DNA of 64,000 nt, taken from assembly GCA_022605405.1 (NCBI GenBank), contig JABYQQ010000017.1:868001-932000 (forward strand). Reading direction: 5' to 3'. Positions within the stretch are counted from its first letter, which is position 1. The number at the start of each line of letters is the position of its first letter. A model generated the notes under the pieces. That model made no database searches, was not told the DNA's origin, and saw only the letters and a list, made by a program, of their open reading frames with translations. Shown here in pieces: positions 7,514-18,137 of this stretch. A program made the translations under genes and the position numbers. Origin of the DNA: Earliella scabrosa (Eukaryota > Basidiomycota > Agaricomycetes > Polyporales > Polyporaceae).

Positions 7514-9990
7514 CGAACGGTGATAGTCTGACGACCGTCGGGCTTATTGACTACGGTGCCGGAGACTAAGACGTCGAAGGGGCGACCGAGGAGGACGTCG
7601 TAAGAGGCGTTCCGCACAACGTGCATCTGAAGGTAGACGACGACTCCGGGGCCGAGCTCGACTGTGACGTTCCTCGCGAGACCGAGCGTAGGGTCGACTG
7701 TGCCGTTCGCGCTGACCATCCGCAGACTAGAGGACGGGTCGTAAGGGATCTTGAGCTCGAAGCACTTCGCCTCGCTGATCGCGACAATCTGCGAGCCCGG
7801 GTCGAGAACGCATTCGGTCGGGACGTCCGAGTTGTTGACATGCGCGAAGATAGACCTCAACTTGTGAGTCTTATCCCCGACGACTATGTCAGGTCCAACG
7901 TCCTCGTCCTCGTCGCGCGAAAACGTTCCGCGGCGTACGCGGTACATCCCGCGGGGTAGCTCCTCGTCTTCATCATCCGACTCCGCCTCTTCGACCGTCT
8001 GGGACGCCTTCTTCTCCCGCGAAAGCTTGAAGGTCTCCGCTTCATCCCCGCTGTGCGTCCACACTGTCGGTTCGTCCTCCTCCGGGCAGTCCTGTACGAA
8101 CGTCTTGTACGTCCGTCCCTTCCCCTTATCCTCGCCCTTCTTCTTCGTCCTCTCATCTCCCTCGTCTTCTTCGTCCTCTCCCGCAGCCTTCTCCCGCGCG
8201 GCGCGAATCGCGAACCGCCGCGAAGACGTCGCGTCGTTCAGCATCTTCCGGATCCCCGGAGACACGCTCAAGAGCTCGACCGGGGTCATGGTGACCGACT
8301 GCGCTTCGCCGAAGCTCCTCTGAAAGACTCGCTTCTCCGCGTTGGGGTCTACGATCGCGGCGGTGTGACGGTACGCGGGCTCGGTTCGCGAAGGAGTGTC
8401 GGTCGCGCTGTTCGCGCGCCTGTGGTTCCCGAAGGCGAAGTCGCGCGCGATGGGCTCAGCTGTGACTGGGGGTCGCGTTTTCGAGTATGGGTGGATCGGG
8501 ATGTTCTCGTCGTCCTTGTCGCGCGAAGGGCCTTCATCCCGCGCGACCCGCTGCTTAGCCTCCGCCCGGTCTGACAGGTGCGGTGGCGCATCGCGCTTCC
8601 GCGGCTGCTCGCGATCCTTCTCAGACTCCTCCCGCGTGTGCTTCTTCGGACGCGTCGTGATCTCGACTCCGTCGAACCGGACCTTGCGCTTCTGTTTCTC
8701 GAGCTCCAGCTGACTCTTGAGCTCGCCCGCGCGCTGCATCAAGACTGCGAGTTCCTCCTCGATCGTGCTCTCGCTCTCCTTCGCGCCGGCGTAGTACGGG
8801 TCTTCTTCGGGCTCGACGACTAGCATCATGTGGCCGACTTGGGCAGGGTTCTTCTTGCCGGGATTGAGGTCGTGCCAGACTAGGACGCGCTCGCGCATGC
8901 AAGTCCCGGGAAGGTTCCGAGGGACGAAGGTGCCTTTCGGAAGGAAGATACGTCCTCCGTCGCCGCGTTCGATGAGACCGTTCGCGAGATCTTCGCGAGC
9001 CGCCGGGCAGGTCTTAGAGTGGCATCCAGCGGTCCCGCAGTAGAAACAGTTTTGGTCCTCGCCTGCGAAGCCCAGTCCCGCATTGCTCAGCCGGACGTTC
9101 GCAGGGGGTCCTCGCGGTATGTCATTCCGCTGCCAGCCTCCTCCTCGCGGCGCGTCGTCGCGCGGGAACCCTCGCTGTCCTCCGTTCTCATTGCGGAACA
9201 GGGTGCGAAAGGTCTCCGTCATCGCGCTCAGCATCTCTTGTTTGAAGGACTCCAAAGCCGGCTCCTGCTTGACTTCGCGCGCGGGCGTCTGCGCGCTCTG
9301 GGTCGCGAACGCCGAAGTGCCTAAGAGAGACGACCCCGCGCCGGACCGAAACCGATGGTCGGAGCCCTGAAGGAGTACGCCGAAAGGGCCTTGGTCTTCG
9401 AGGCAATAGGTCATAGCCTCGTGCACTTCCGCGACGGAAAAGGGGTCGCTCGGGTGCTTGTCGGGGACCTTGTTCGCGAGACGAGCGCTAACGGCTGCGG
9501 CCTTCTCGGGCGGGACAAGGCTGAGGAGCGCGGCTGCAGCGTCATCCTCTGCGATGCCGGGTCGCGGCTTCGTCGAAAGGTATCGGAACATAGGATAGAA
9601 CTTCCGGTAGAACTCGGAGTATTCCTCGAGAGTGTGAATTCCCTTCTCGCGGGTGTCGTTGACTAACTTGTTAAGCTGTGCCCGTGACCAGACGTGACTA
9701 GAGTCCGACCCGACGTAGAACCCCAAGACTTCGTCGCGGAACTTCTCGTAGGTGTCGGTAGGTCCCTTGTTCGTGAACGTCTGCAAGACCTTCCAGGTTT
9801 TCGCGACGTCGATAGGCACGTAGAGGAGCGCGGCCTTTTTCTTCTCTTCTTCGGATGTCACACCCTCGCGCGCGAGTAGGCGCTCGAGCTCCTCGAAGTA
9901 CTCCGCGACGGCATCTCGCGAAGACGGATCGTACCGCGGAGCCTCCTTGCTTCGCTTCAGGGGCAGCTTGTCGAATCCGGTAGAAGCCAT
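7408..9990 (-). CDS. gag: Gag polyprotein with C-terminal aspartic protease
   Basis: The frame covers 860 residues. The N-terminal 250 residues are helical, with a typical retrotransposon capsid pattern. A zinc knuckle-like CFYCGTAGCHSKTC occupies about residues 315-328; the usual His position holds Cys, followed directly by His. A long charged linker follows. The protease lies at about 725-810: the active-site loop reads LDPGSQ (Asp near 730), with Pro in the usual Ser/Thr position, and the closing motif is VLLGRPF. Protease is therefore encoded in the gag frame, and only RT-RH-IN need the -1 shift at 7408-7513. The start is the first Met of the open frame. Confidence 0.85.
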   Translation of the reverse strand: MASTGFDKLPLKRSKEAPRYDPSSRDAVAEYFEELERLLAREGVTSEEEKKKAALLYVPIDVAKTWKVLQTFTNKGPTDTYEKFRDEVLGFYVGSDSSHVWSRAQLNKLVNDTREKGIHTLEEYSEFYRKFYPMFRYLSTKPRPGIAEDDAAAALLSLVPPEKAAAVSARLANKVPDKHPSDPFSVAEVHEAMTYCLEDQGPFGVLLQGSDHRFRSGAGSSLLGTSAFATQSAQTPAREVKQEPALESFKQEMLSAMTETFRTLFRNENGGQRGFPRDDAPRGGGWQRNDIPRGPPANVRLSNAGLGFAGEDQNCFYCGTAGCHSKTCPAAREDLANGLIERGDGGRIFLPKGTFVPRNLPGTCMRERVLVWHDLNPGKKNPAQVGHMMLVVEPEEDPYYAGAKESESTIEEELAVLMQRAGELKSQLELEKQKRKVRFDGVEITTRPKKHTREESEKDREQPRKRDAPPHLSDRAEAKQRVARDEGPSRDKDDENIPIHPYSKTRPPVTAEPIARDFAFGNHRRANSATDTPSRTEPAYRHTAAIVDPNAEKRVFQRSFGEAQSVTMTPVELLSVSPGIRKMLNDATSSRRFAIRAAREKAAGEDEEDEGDERTKKKGEDKGKGRTYKTFVQDCPEEDEPTVWTHSGDEAETFKLSREKKASQTVEEAESDDEDEELPRGMYRVRRGTFSRDEDEDVGPDIVVGDKTHKLRSIFAHVNNSDVPTECVLDPGSQIVAISEAKCFELKIPYDPSSSLRMVSANGTVDPTLGLARNVTVELGPGVVVYLQMHVVRNASYDVLLGRPFDVLVSGTVVNKPDGRQTITVRCPNSRRELTLPTYARGEGPKQSQTSRAGFRTSMI

Positions 9991-11628
9991 GGGTGGCGCA
10001 GTTGCGATAGGAAGTGGATTGAAAGGGATAGGGGGTGGGATAGGGAAAGGGGGTGGAGATTGGGTTCGCGGGTTTGCTCGCGGAAGGATTTCGCGGAGAG
10101 GGGTATGGAACGAATCGCGGGGAGAGTCCTCGAGATCGGTAAGAGGGGACGAACCGAAGATGTCTAAATCGATCCGCGTTCTGGGTGTGCGGGGGACCTC
10201 CAGCTGACTTCCGCGGGGCGATGAGCCTGCGTCAGAGTCTTCGATGGGGGTTAATTCCGCGTCGAGTTCTTCGCGAAATTGTCGGAGGGCAGCGGCCGTC
10301 CTTTCGATGTAGATGTCGAGGGAATCGTCTAGGGACCTGTTACCGGCGGTGGCAGATTTACTCCCCCTCGCGGTGGGCTCCAGAATGATGGGTGTGCTCC
10401 GGCTCTGTGTGCGGAAAGAAACAACTAAACCACACTAAGAAACCAAGAACTCGAGAAGGTGGTGCGAGGTAGGGGATCTGGTTCCCGGGTTCGCAGGACG
10501 CGGACGCGGAGTCGACTCTCGAAAGGCTCTTGCGAAGGATCGCAGAGACCGCGGGGGAAGACTATGGAAGAGAGCTCGAAGGGGTGTGGCTAACTCAAGC
10601 TCTGCGGAGGGAACCCGCAGGACGGTGTCTCGAGATGAGAAGAACGCAAATCGCAGGCGCAAACGCAAGTCGCTGTCGCAGACGCAAACGCAGACGCAAA
10701 CGCACGCGTATTCGCCGAGTCTCGATGGGTGGGGGATTCCCTTCGCTGCCTCTCCTGCCCTCGCACTACTCTAACTACACGGTCCTGCGACCGTCCGCAA
10801 CTCCGGAACGCGACAACCGAAAAACTTCTCGTATCAACCCTTCCACCGCCCGCACCGTCCGCCTGATCCTCTCCCAACTGCGCGTGCCTTCGCCACATCC
10901 CCGTCCCGTCGCCCTCAAACGCGGTCTTCGATCGCGATCTCGCCTCTCGACGAATCAGCCTCGAGGCTACCGGACGGTGGCTGTGTCCTCGATCCTCGGC
11001 ACGTCCCTCCGCACGATCGCATCCTCGCGCTCCCAGGTCTCGTCCGTCAGTCGCGATAGCTCGCAAGCTCGTGAGTGGCCAGCTTCGCATGACTCGGTCG
11101 AATGCCGCGCTCGCGGCCCCCGCGCGCGATGTTCTTCCGCATCCTTGGCTCGCGGAACGTGCGTCCGAGACTGCCTCGTCCCTCGCGTTGCGGAGCTCCG
11201 ACCGGACCGTCGGGGAAATGAAGGGGTCTCGAAGTCGCGCGTGTTTTCGTGTGGTAGGACCGCGCGCAGTCGGAAGGCTGGTGGGGCGCGGCTGCCGTCC
11301 GCGGGAAGGTCGCGCGAAGGGCTCGCGCAAGGGCGCGTCGCAGAGCGCGGGTCGACGAAATCGGGGCATGGCCGGTGCAGGTGCACAACACCGAATGTAC
11401 GGAATCGCGAATGAGAACTGTGCACTGTCGTGTTTCTAAGCAACTGGAGGGTGAACGCGTGTTTTGATCCCTCTAGACCGTGAAGTTGTGGGATGCGACT
11501 GGACGATGTAGTTTGGAGAGGCCTATGATGACAGTCATACATAATCATTGTCGTTGGCGCCGTTGCCGGAGCCTGGGTATTTAAGGATAGACCTGTCGTA
11601 TTCAGCTCGTTACACCTAGATCTCTAAC
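9991..11628. other. GC-rich flank of the retroelement with no supported gene
   Basis: This stretch should hold the gag leader, primer-binding site and right LTR. It keeps the TCGCG-rich composition of the element up to about 11,440, where composition changes abruptly. A short run of ACGCAAACGCAG-type repeats lies at about 10,660-10,705. Open frames on both strands are overlapping, Arg/Ser-rich and without recognisable domains, so I do not call them genes. I could not delimit an LTR. Confidence 0.4.
11578..11585 (+). promoter_or_regulatory. TATA-like box of the R2 gene
   Basis: TATTTAAG lies about 44 bp upstream of the R2 start codon, just after the composition change that ends the retroelement. 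Its position suits a core promoter element. Confidence 0.45.
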
Positions 11629-12870
11629 ATGGATGTTCAAGCCGAACCTGTTCTCGCGATAGACAGATCGCGATTTGTGCTCTTCCCCATAAAGTATCCG
11701 AAGGTGCGACGTGCCATTTGGGTAGCGGACCGATGTTGACGATGCGACAGTTGTGGTGCGCGTACAAGCGTGCCCAAGCGTCGTTCTGGACGGCAGAGGA
11801 GATTGATCTCAGCGTCGATAGGGCCCATTGGCAGTTCAATCTCCGCGACGATGACAGACATTTCCTGGGCATGATTATTGCCTTCTTCGCGGGCTCGGAT
11901 GGAATCGTCATCGACAATCTCGCACAGAGGTTCTGCGCGGAGGTGCCGGTTCCCGAGGCTCGCTGTTTCTATTCGTTCCAGATGATGATGTGAGTGTTAG
12001 CGTACATCGTGCGAGCGAGCACATTCTCGCGTGGGTCAACATGAATACTTATGTCCTCGTTTGTAGCGAGAACGTACACGCTGAGGTGTACAGCCGGTTG
12101 ATCAACGAGTTAGTCCCTGACGCTCATGAGCAACGGAGGCTGTTTACTGCGATAGACTGCATACCAGTCGTGCGCGCGAAGGCAGAATGGTGTCTTAGGT
12201 GGATCTCCGATGATTCCGCGGACTTCCCTACTCGTTTGGTGGCGTTTGCGATCGTGGAGGGCGTTTTCTTTTCGTCTTCCTTTGCTGCGATCTTCTGGGT
12301 TAGAAGTCGAGGACTTTTACCAGGCTTGTGCCACTCAAATGAGCTGATCTCGCGAGATGAAGGCATGCATGTTCAATTCGCCTGTTTGCTCTACGAACAT
12401 TTGATGGCGGTGGTGCCGACGGAGCAGATCTACCAAATGATTAGTGATGCCGTCGTGCTGGAGCAACAATTTTTCACGGGTGAGTTGTTGGACTTCGAAC
12501 GTCTTCATCGTTATGCTATGCTAATGATCACCATCGTCCACCTAGAAGCACTTCAGTCTGCGTTGCTGGGAATGAACAACGCACTGATGAGCGATTACGT
12601 GGAGTATGTTGCTGACTATCTGCTCGGGATGTTGGGGGTAGCACCGTTGTATGGGAAGGAGAATCCTGTAAGTACTTGACGGACTTGGTGAACAGTGAGC
12701 TCACAATATCGTTGTGTCCCTAGTTCCCATTCATGGAAGGCAGCGCAGTCGGAGGCAAGGCGAATTTCTTCGAGAGACCGGTCTCCGACTATGTAGCCGG
12801 GGCCGTTCGTCCTCATAGCAGTACATGGGCCGCAGTGGCGCGGGAGCCGAGCGATGTAGAATACACCTAG
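11629..12870 (+). CDS. rnr2: Ribonucleotide reductase small subunit (class Ia R2), divergent paralogue
   Basis: Exons are 11629-11703, 11751-11989, 12067-12667 and 12724-12870. All join in frame at GT-AG introns to give 353 residues, shorter than the usual ~400 because the N-terminal extension is nearly absent. R2 makes the diferric-tyrosyl radical that R1 needs to reduce ribonucleotides in the cytosol. All six metal ligands are visible (Asp44, Glu106, His109, Glu169, Glu203, His206), as is the radical Tyr113 in ENVHAEVY. Conserved blocks include [21 protein letters not shown] and [12 protein letters not shown]. The C-terminal R1-docking tail is not the canonical F-x-L-D-A-D-F type but ends in SDVEYT. 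The frame is intact. Divergence suggests a second, non-housekeeping copy; this is inference. An R1 partner lies at 44.4-47.9 kb. Confidence 0.9.
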
Positions 12871-13465
12871 TCAGACGGAAAGCGACTGCTCTGTCCATGT
12901 AGTCTTCTTCGACTTTGCCCATGGGCCGCATGCGGCTTCTGTCGAGTATCTGTCAGGGGAATTTGTGGAATATGCGTAATAACTATATACTTCGCTGATA
13001 AAAATGTGGGGTTTCCGTGGTCTCGTGGGTCGTTTAGGATATGGAGTGTGGGGCCCATACGACGCGACGACATCGCCGAGTAGCGGCCGCCGGGTGTTAG
13101 GAGCAGGGCGAGCGTTGCGTAGTTCCATGGCACGTGAACATGGTGACCAACTGTGCATGATGTCGTTGACGTGTTATGTAGGAGGATTCGTAGCAGAGCG
13201 CAATGCTCGGTACGTATCGAGGCATGTGGTCATAGACGCTCTGAATTGGGAGAGACCGCATCGGGTCATGGGACTTGAAAGAGTCTGGGACGTGGCGTGA
13301 TAGAGATCAGATGCATGCAGGGGCTCGGCAAATAAATCGCTCGAGTAGAGATATGTGATTTCCCATTGAACCTGCGTGTGTCGCAATGCCCATAAACATC
13401 AGTGACTATCGTGCATCAACTCGGGGCGACTCAGACTCGACGTACGTGACATAATCGGTCTCTAG
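12871..13465. other. Intergenic, no supported gene
   Basis: About 600 bp with a short AT-rich stretch near 12,975. Open frames on both strands are short and unlike known proteins. I see no RNA gene or repeat. Confidence 0.4.
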
Positions 13466-13969
13466 GTGTACCCTGGAGCTGATCGATCATGCAGGTTTGT
13501 CAATCGCTCCGCACAGTCTGACACCGATTCCGTGGTCGTCCCCGAACTGATAGAAGTGGGATCACAGACTGAGGTGGCCGAGTCCAATCGGACGGTTGAC
13601 CTTGAGCAATATGTAGTGATTGTCATTCGTGGCCGCAGGGTGTGTCTATTATTCATACCTCTTTCGAATGTGCGTGTTCTGATCTTCAATATCAGTTGTT
13701 CTTCAGAATTCGTGTCATCCTAGAGACTCAGCGACGAGGTGTCGAGATCCCGCACGTAGACGTGGAATGGGACATGCGCACGTCTGGCGTGTTTATCGGT
13801 TCTTCGCCGGCGATATTTGTTTTATGCGATAGATTGCGGGCAGGGCTGGCGAGGGAGCTGGGTACGGCGCTACGCCACGAGTAAGTCAGTTCCGAGTTCA
13901 TATTGGTGGGCAGGACAGCGACACTTACGGTTATGTTCAACTTGCAGGAGAGGCCCGTACGAAATATGA
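13466..13969 (+). CDS. Small hypothetical protein (5' end uncertain)
   Basis: Three exons join in frame: up to 13639, 13696-13880 and 13948-13969, with introns 13640-13695 (GTGTGT...CAG) and 13881-13947 (GTAAGT...CAG). The 3' product reads through a segment of alternating hydrophobic and basic residues (VVIVIRGRR, then LFFRIRVILETQRRG) and ends GPYEI. No ATG is in frame at the left end, so an upstream exon is likely. I recognise no family. The support is splice-site and frame consistency only. Confidence 0.4.
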
Positions 13970-14448
13970 CTATGCGTCGAACGGAGTAGGATATGAATCC
14001 GTACCGAAAGGACGTACTTACCAGATAGATCGTGCTTGTATAATGTGTATGTACATGGGGTGATGGATAGTCCAGGGAGGTCCAGACATTCGTGTCTCAA
14101 TTATCAAAGTGTGCTGAGATGTCTAAGGTGGCAGTTGGAATTGGAGTTGAGGCACTCCGATATCATGTGACGTGTTTTGTAAGCATTTCCGGCGCTTAAA
14201 CACATAGTTCTTATGCAAGCCTTGTTTTCGGCGCTTCATGTGTACTTAAGACACAAAACCGTCCGAGTTCGATGACAGCTCAGTATTCTTTCTGCCCCCC
14301 TCTCTCCAGTATTCCTGGCTGTTTCTCGCTCATGTGAGTGCCCGCTACGTGCTGATATGGTTCGAATCCTGACATCGTCTCTGTTATATATGGTCCGCAC
14401 AAACTGTGGTCGGACTATTAGCTGAGAACTGAGCAACCCGACTTTGAA

Positions 14449-15766
14449 ATGCCGCCGATTCTGGAGTGAGTACCTACTATTTGTTGTGCTCTGTGACTTG
14501 CACAGCTGACCGCAATGCAGACTGCCCACTGATGTTGACGATACAATCATGGCCGAGTTGGACCTCCGTTCAGCGCTGGCCTGGCGCGATACCTGTCGCA
14601 ATACGGCCGTCATTGCCATCCGCGGTCTTCAATCGACTCTTCGACGCTTGCTTCGAGTGGTGGTCCCCGAGCCGCAGCTGATCCTGGACGCGTTATACGC
14701 TTATCGGGGGGTCATCGGTGGCGAGTTGGCCCTCGCATTCGTGTTACGAGATGCGGACTTTCCCTTGCACCACGTCCAAATTTTCGTGCCAGCCGTGTGG
14801 TTTCCTTTCATGGTGGACGCGCTGCATGATTCACTGGAGCCCCATATATCCTCCGTGGTTTCCATTGCCGGGTTGGGTCGGGCCTTCCGCAAGACGAGCG
14901 ACTGTGTTATCATGCATCTCAAACAGGCGACCTTGGTTGTCATCTGGCGATCAACAACGACTAGTGCTCTTTCCCCCATTTCCTTCGCACCATGCACTGC
15001 GCTCATCAACTTCGTGACCCCTTTCTCGTTTGGGTGTGGTTATCCCGACCTCACTTTGAACGGCGAGGCGTTAATTGCCGACAATGCGATTCTGATCCCC
15101 CTCCCGTTCGACTACATATCGCTTTCTACTCTGCACAAACGAGGACTGGAGATCGTGTGGGCCCCTAACTCGCTACAACGCTTTACTGGGCGCGCTCATC
15201 CCACAGAGGCGTCTGAGTCGCCGCTCGTCGAGACCGATGTCGATTATGTCGGCTTCGTCACGCTGTACGGGGGCAACACTTTCCCTCTTCCCCGGTTTCA
15301 TCCCGCTTGGAAAGTTCCCATCCGCTCACACCTTTTCATGGACACGGACCTGTTGCCACCTATGCCGTGCCTCGGATCCCACGGCTTGTGTCCGCGGAGA
15401 CTTCGGTTCTTCGGGGATGCGCGGTCCATCACGGAGTTCATGGATCCGTTCTCCGCCGACCGGGAGTTGCTGCAGGATCGTTGCATGCCGCCCTTCGGGG
15501 GCACTGTGGGATGGAGACTCGCGACCACATACAAGTGCGATAACCGCAAAGGATGCGAAGAGGCCATCGTGAACCCCCGTCTTCTCAGCAAGAGAGGTTT
15601 GCGTCTCCCGGGCGTTCCCGGAAAGTGCGTGTACGCGTGGTTGAGGCCTCTCGTCCATTGGAGCATGATCTTGTACTCGTTACACTTGGTGAGCGCTGCT
15701 CATCAATCATAGTGGACTGTTGTACTGATGTTGACTTTGCTCTGAGACAGAAGGGCTGTCCATAGA
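14449..15766 (+). CDS. F-box protein with NTase-like domain (intact member)
   Basis: Exons are 14449-14465, 14521-15688 and 15752-15766, all GT-AG and in frame, giving 399 residues. The first intron joins MPPILE to LPTDVDDTIM, completing an F-box (residues 4-48, ending ALAWRDTCR). An F-box suggests a substrate adaptor of an SCF ubiquitin ligase. Residues 68-95 resemble the polymerase-beta-type nucleotidyltransferase core (G72-G73, then a beta strand), but the expected D-x-D reads H-V-Q, so this copy would be catalytically dead. The rest contains the family blocks ALINFVTPFSFGCGYPDLTL and FFGDARSITEFMD. Paralogues or pieces occur at 23.4, 31.9 and 33.5-37.4 kb. The NTase assignment is by motif shape only. 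Confidence 0.65.
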
Positions 15767-16419
15767 AGACGGCATGTAGGACGATGTACTCAGTCATCCA
15801 CGCGGACTGGGAGGTCATTGTATCCGATGCATGCACGCTTACATGGTGTCACGTCCAGTCCATGCATGTGCGCGTGGAATTGAATGATATTTGGTGATGC
15901 GTGGTCATTTTCGCATGTACGATATACAATCCTTGTTCTTGTCCGCGCGGCTACTGTCTTGCGAAGCTCTACTGGCCCACTAGCGGAGCTTCGCCACATG
16001 AAGAAGTGGGCGAAGCCGATAATAGCCGGCATTCGCTAGCCGCGGGTGAGTGACAAGACCCGAAACAGCTCCTTTCCGCCATGACGCATACGGATTCGGT
16101 GTCGGCCATGTCATCTGGCGCATCGACCCTGAAAGAAGGCCGACAGCGGGGTATGAGTGGCAGGCACGTCTAGATGCGACTTCTGCATTGCGGATCTCAT
16201 GGCGCTTGGTTCTACAAATCTGCCAGCTCAGTGTCTTGGAAAGCGACGTCTCCTGCGACAGGCTACTCCCCGTCCACACGCGATCCATTCTCTGCCATGT
16301 TCTCTGGCTGTCGTTCAAACGAGCGTTCCAACATTTGCTCACAAGCCGGCACAGTCACAGTTGATCGTTCATCACCGTCGCCCGCTACTCCCTACACACC
16401 GCTCTAACCAGTCCAGTGC
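15767..16419. other. Intergenic, no supported gene
   Basis: Short overlapping open frames only. A pyrimidine-rich, start-proximal stretch near 16,380-16,415 may belong to the next frame's promoter. Confidence 0.35.
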
Positions 16420-17007
16420 ATGGGCTTCGTGTCTAGCGATATCGACGTCTTCGACTTCTTCTCCGCTCCCCGTGAACCGCTGGACATTGGACAAGTCATT
16501 CGTATAATGGTTTGTGGCGATCATGAAGACGGGCCGAGGATCTATGAGGTTGAGTTGAAGGAGTTGTGCTCGGTGTCGGTGGGAAGGGTTGAGTTTGCGT
16601 GCTTGCGTTGGGTAGGGGACGGGGATCGCATTGCAGACCTCGGCACCATTGTGATCGCTGCGCCCCGGGGTTGGACGAGCGTTGGGTGGTTTCGTCTCAC
16701 GCGTCATGTGGCGCGCAAAGTGATGCGGGCCGGCGTGTCCATCCTCTCACGGTGGTCCCGCTCAGGTGTCCGTATGGCCCACGAGTCACCTCCTCTTCGG
16801 AACAACGACACTGAGGACGGCGTCATTCCGAGACATATTGCCAACCACAGCCGGTCGCGAGCCGCCGTCGCCGGTGTCGTTCCGACTCATGCCAGGACGC
16901 CATCGCTCATCAGCGCAATCACCTACGTTCGAACGGTGACCGTAACATCCTCATCGGGCTCGTTTCCCTCTCAAGAAGCCGATTCATGCACTCACCCATG
17001 CTTCTAA
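16420..17007 (+). CDS. Hypothetical protein, 195 residues
   Basis: An uninterrupted frame from ATG 16420. The first ~110 residues are protein-like (acidic N-terminus with a DIDVFDFF run, then mixed beta/alpha character). The C-terminal ~80 residues are Ser/Arg-rich low complexity and may be read-through of an unspliced region. I recognise no family. It lies between the F-box/NTase-like gene and the start of the AT-rich compartment. Confidence 0.3.
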   Translation: MGFVSSDIDVFDFFSAPREPLDIGQVIRIMVCGDHEDGPRIYEVELKELCSVSVGRVEFACLRWVGDGDRIADLGTIVIAAPRGWTSVGWFRLTRHVARKVMRAGVSILSRWSRSGVRMAHESPPLRNNDTEDGVIPRHIANHSRSRAAVAGVVPTHARTPSLISAITYVRTVTVTSSSGSFPSQEADSCTHPCF

Positions 17008-17573
17008 CGTCATCCGTTCTCGCCATCCTGGCTTGCAAAAGTCAGAGAAACCCATGACAATCTTTGTCATTCGAGATCGTACGTCAAGTTACCTCTCCTC
17101 ATTAACGACGCTCATTTGATTGACTTATGCTCTCCGGGGCGTCCCTGTCTTGTCACAATCGTCAATAATCGATACGTACAGTGACATCATGGAGTCGTCG
17201 CTGCCGTACTTCAATCGCGCAATAGTGATGGGTTAGCTCTTCAAGTTTCCGCAACGGTTCGTAGAGAAGGGGTTCGGTGGACGTTAGGACTCGAGGGACT
17301 CGTGTCCAGGCGACTTTGCGCTATGGGTTGCGCGGATCGTCGTGTGCGTTCGGCTAGTTCATATGTGAGCGAAGACGATAGGCTCTAATTTGTTACACCC
17401 TCCCTCTCAGGCGTCCAATGATTTGCTCCTCCACTCCGCTCCACTGCGAGATTTCACTGCATACTGTTACGTTCATTTGTCTCCACTTTGCTGTGTCTGA
17501 TTGATCGTTTATGGTCGCGATATTGTCGCTTGATCGGCTGTTATGAGAATTCACTTCTCACTCCAACTTGATG

Positions 17574-18137
17574 TTACTTTTGTGCGGCGTTCCTGAGAGT
17601 GATAGTAATCGCGTGGCTGAGTTTCAGTTGATGTGTCTCTCGTATCATGGGGTTCCGGATCTCCGGTTTAGCTATTCTAAATAACGATTCATACTGTTCT
17701 TGGCTGTCAATGATGTCCAATAACTGTGACAGCTCCAATGCGATGTTGTTATCCGTCTGTGATGTGTTCAGAATGTAACCTCCATGCAGATGGGTGACTA
17801 TTAGCGAGACCGAACAGTCAACCAATGTTCGCGAGACGCGCAAATGCCCACGGATGCTCTTGGTTGAAGACCAGTACACTTGAGGAGATCTGTACACCGA
17901 GTATCTGTGACAGAGTCTGCATATGTTATAAGCTTCAGGATATGAGAATATAGTTTGGGTGAATTGATGGTTCTGTAGTTCTTGAATGTGTGGTAATCCC
18001 TGAAGCATCAGTAGATGTCCATGCTCCCTAAGAGCTCTTAAACCTCTAAAATGTCTCTTAGATGTGGTTAGAAGTTTAGGTGTCTTAGAGATCATCAGAA
18101 TCAATGACATGAGATGAACTTGTGCAAATTCAGACAC
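17574..18137 (-). CDS. Hypothetical open frame, possibly a decayed gene
   Basis: The 187-residue frame starts inside the TIR element at 18006-18468, so its first ~40 codons are element sequence and are unlikely to be native. The remainder (from about EHGHLLMLQ) is protein-like, with a run of Cys/His/Tyr residues near the middle, but I recognise no family. It may be the 3' part of a gene whose 5' end was displaced by the insertion. Confidence 0.25.
   Translation of the reverse strand: MSEFAQVHLMSLILMISKTPKLLTTSKRHFRGLRALREHGHLLMLQGLPHIQELQNHQFTQTIFSYPEAYNICRLCHRYSVYRSPQVYWSSTKSIRGHLRVSRTLVDCSVSLIVTHLHGGYILNTSQTDNNIALELSQLLDIIDSQEQYESLFRIAKPEIRNPMIRETHQLKLSHAITITLRNAAQK

Larger units (their letters stand above)
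3641..9990 (-). mobile_element. Ty3/gypsy LTR retrotransposon internal region (gag-pol)
   Basis: Two overlapping minus-strand frames form a complete gag-pol coding region. Domain order is gag, zinc knuckle, protease, RT, RNase H, integrase, which is the Ty3/gypsy order. Both frames are uninterrupted, so the copy looks young or recently active. I could not find a matching pair of LTRs in the flanks (2907-3640 and 9991-11450). The LTRs may be outside the window, too diverged to see by eye, or lie beyond the two plus-strand genes on the pol side. No chromodomain is visible at the end of integrase. Confidence 0.85.

Noticed and set aside
10530..11414. Frame of 294 codons and opposing frames in the retroelement flank
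   Set aside because: Arg/Ser-rich low complexity without motifs, in the area expected to be leader and LTR.
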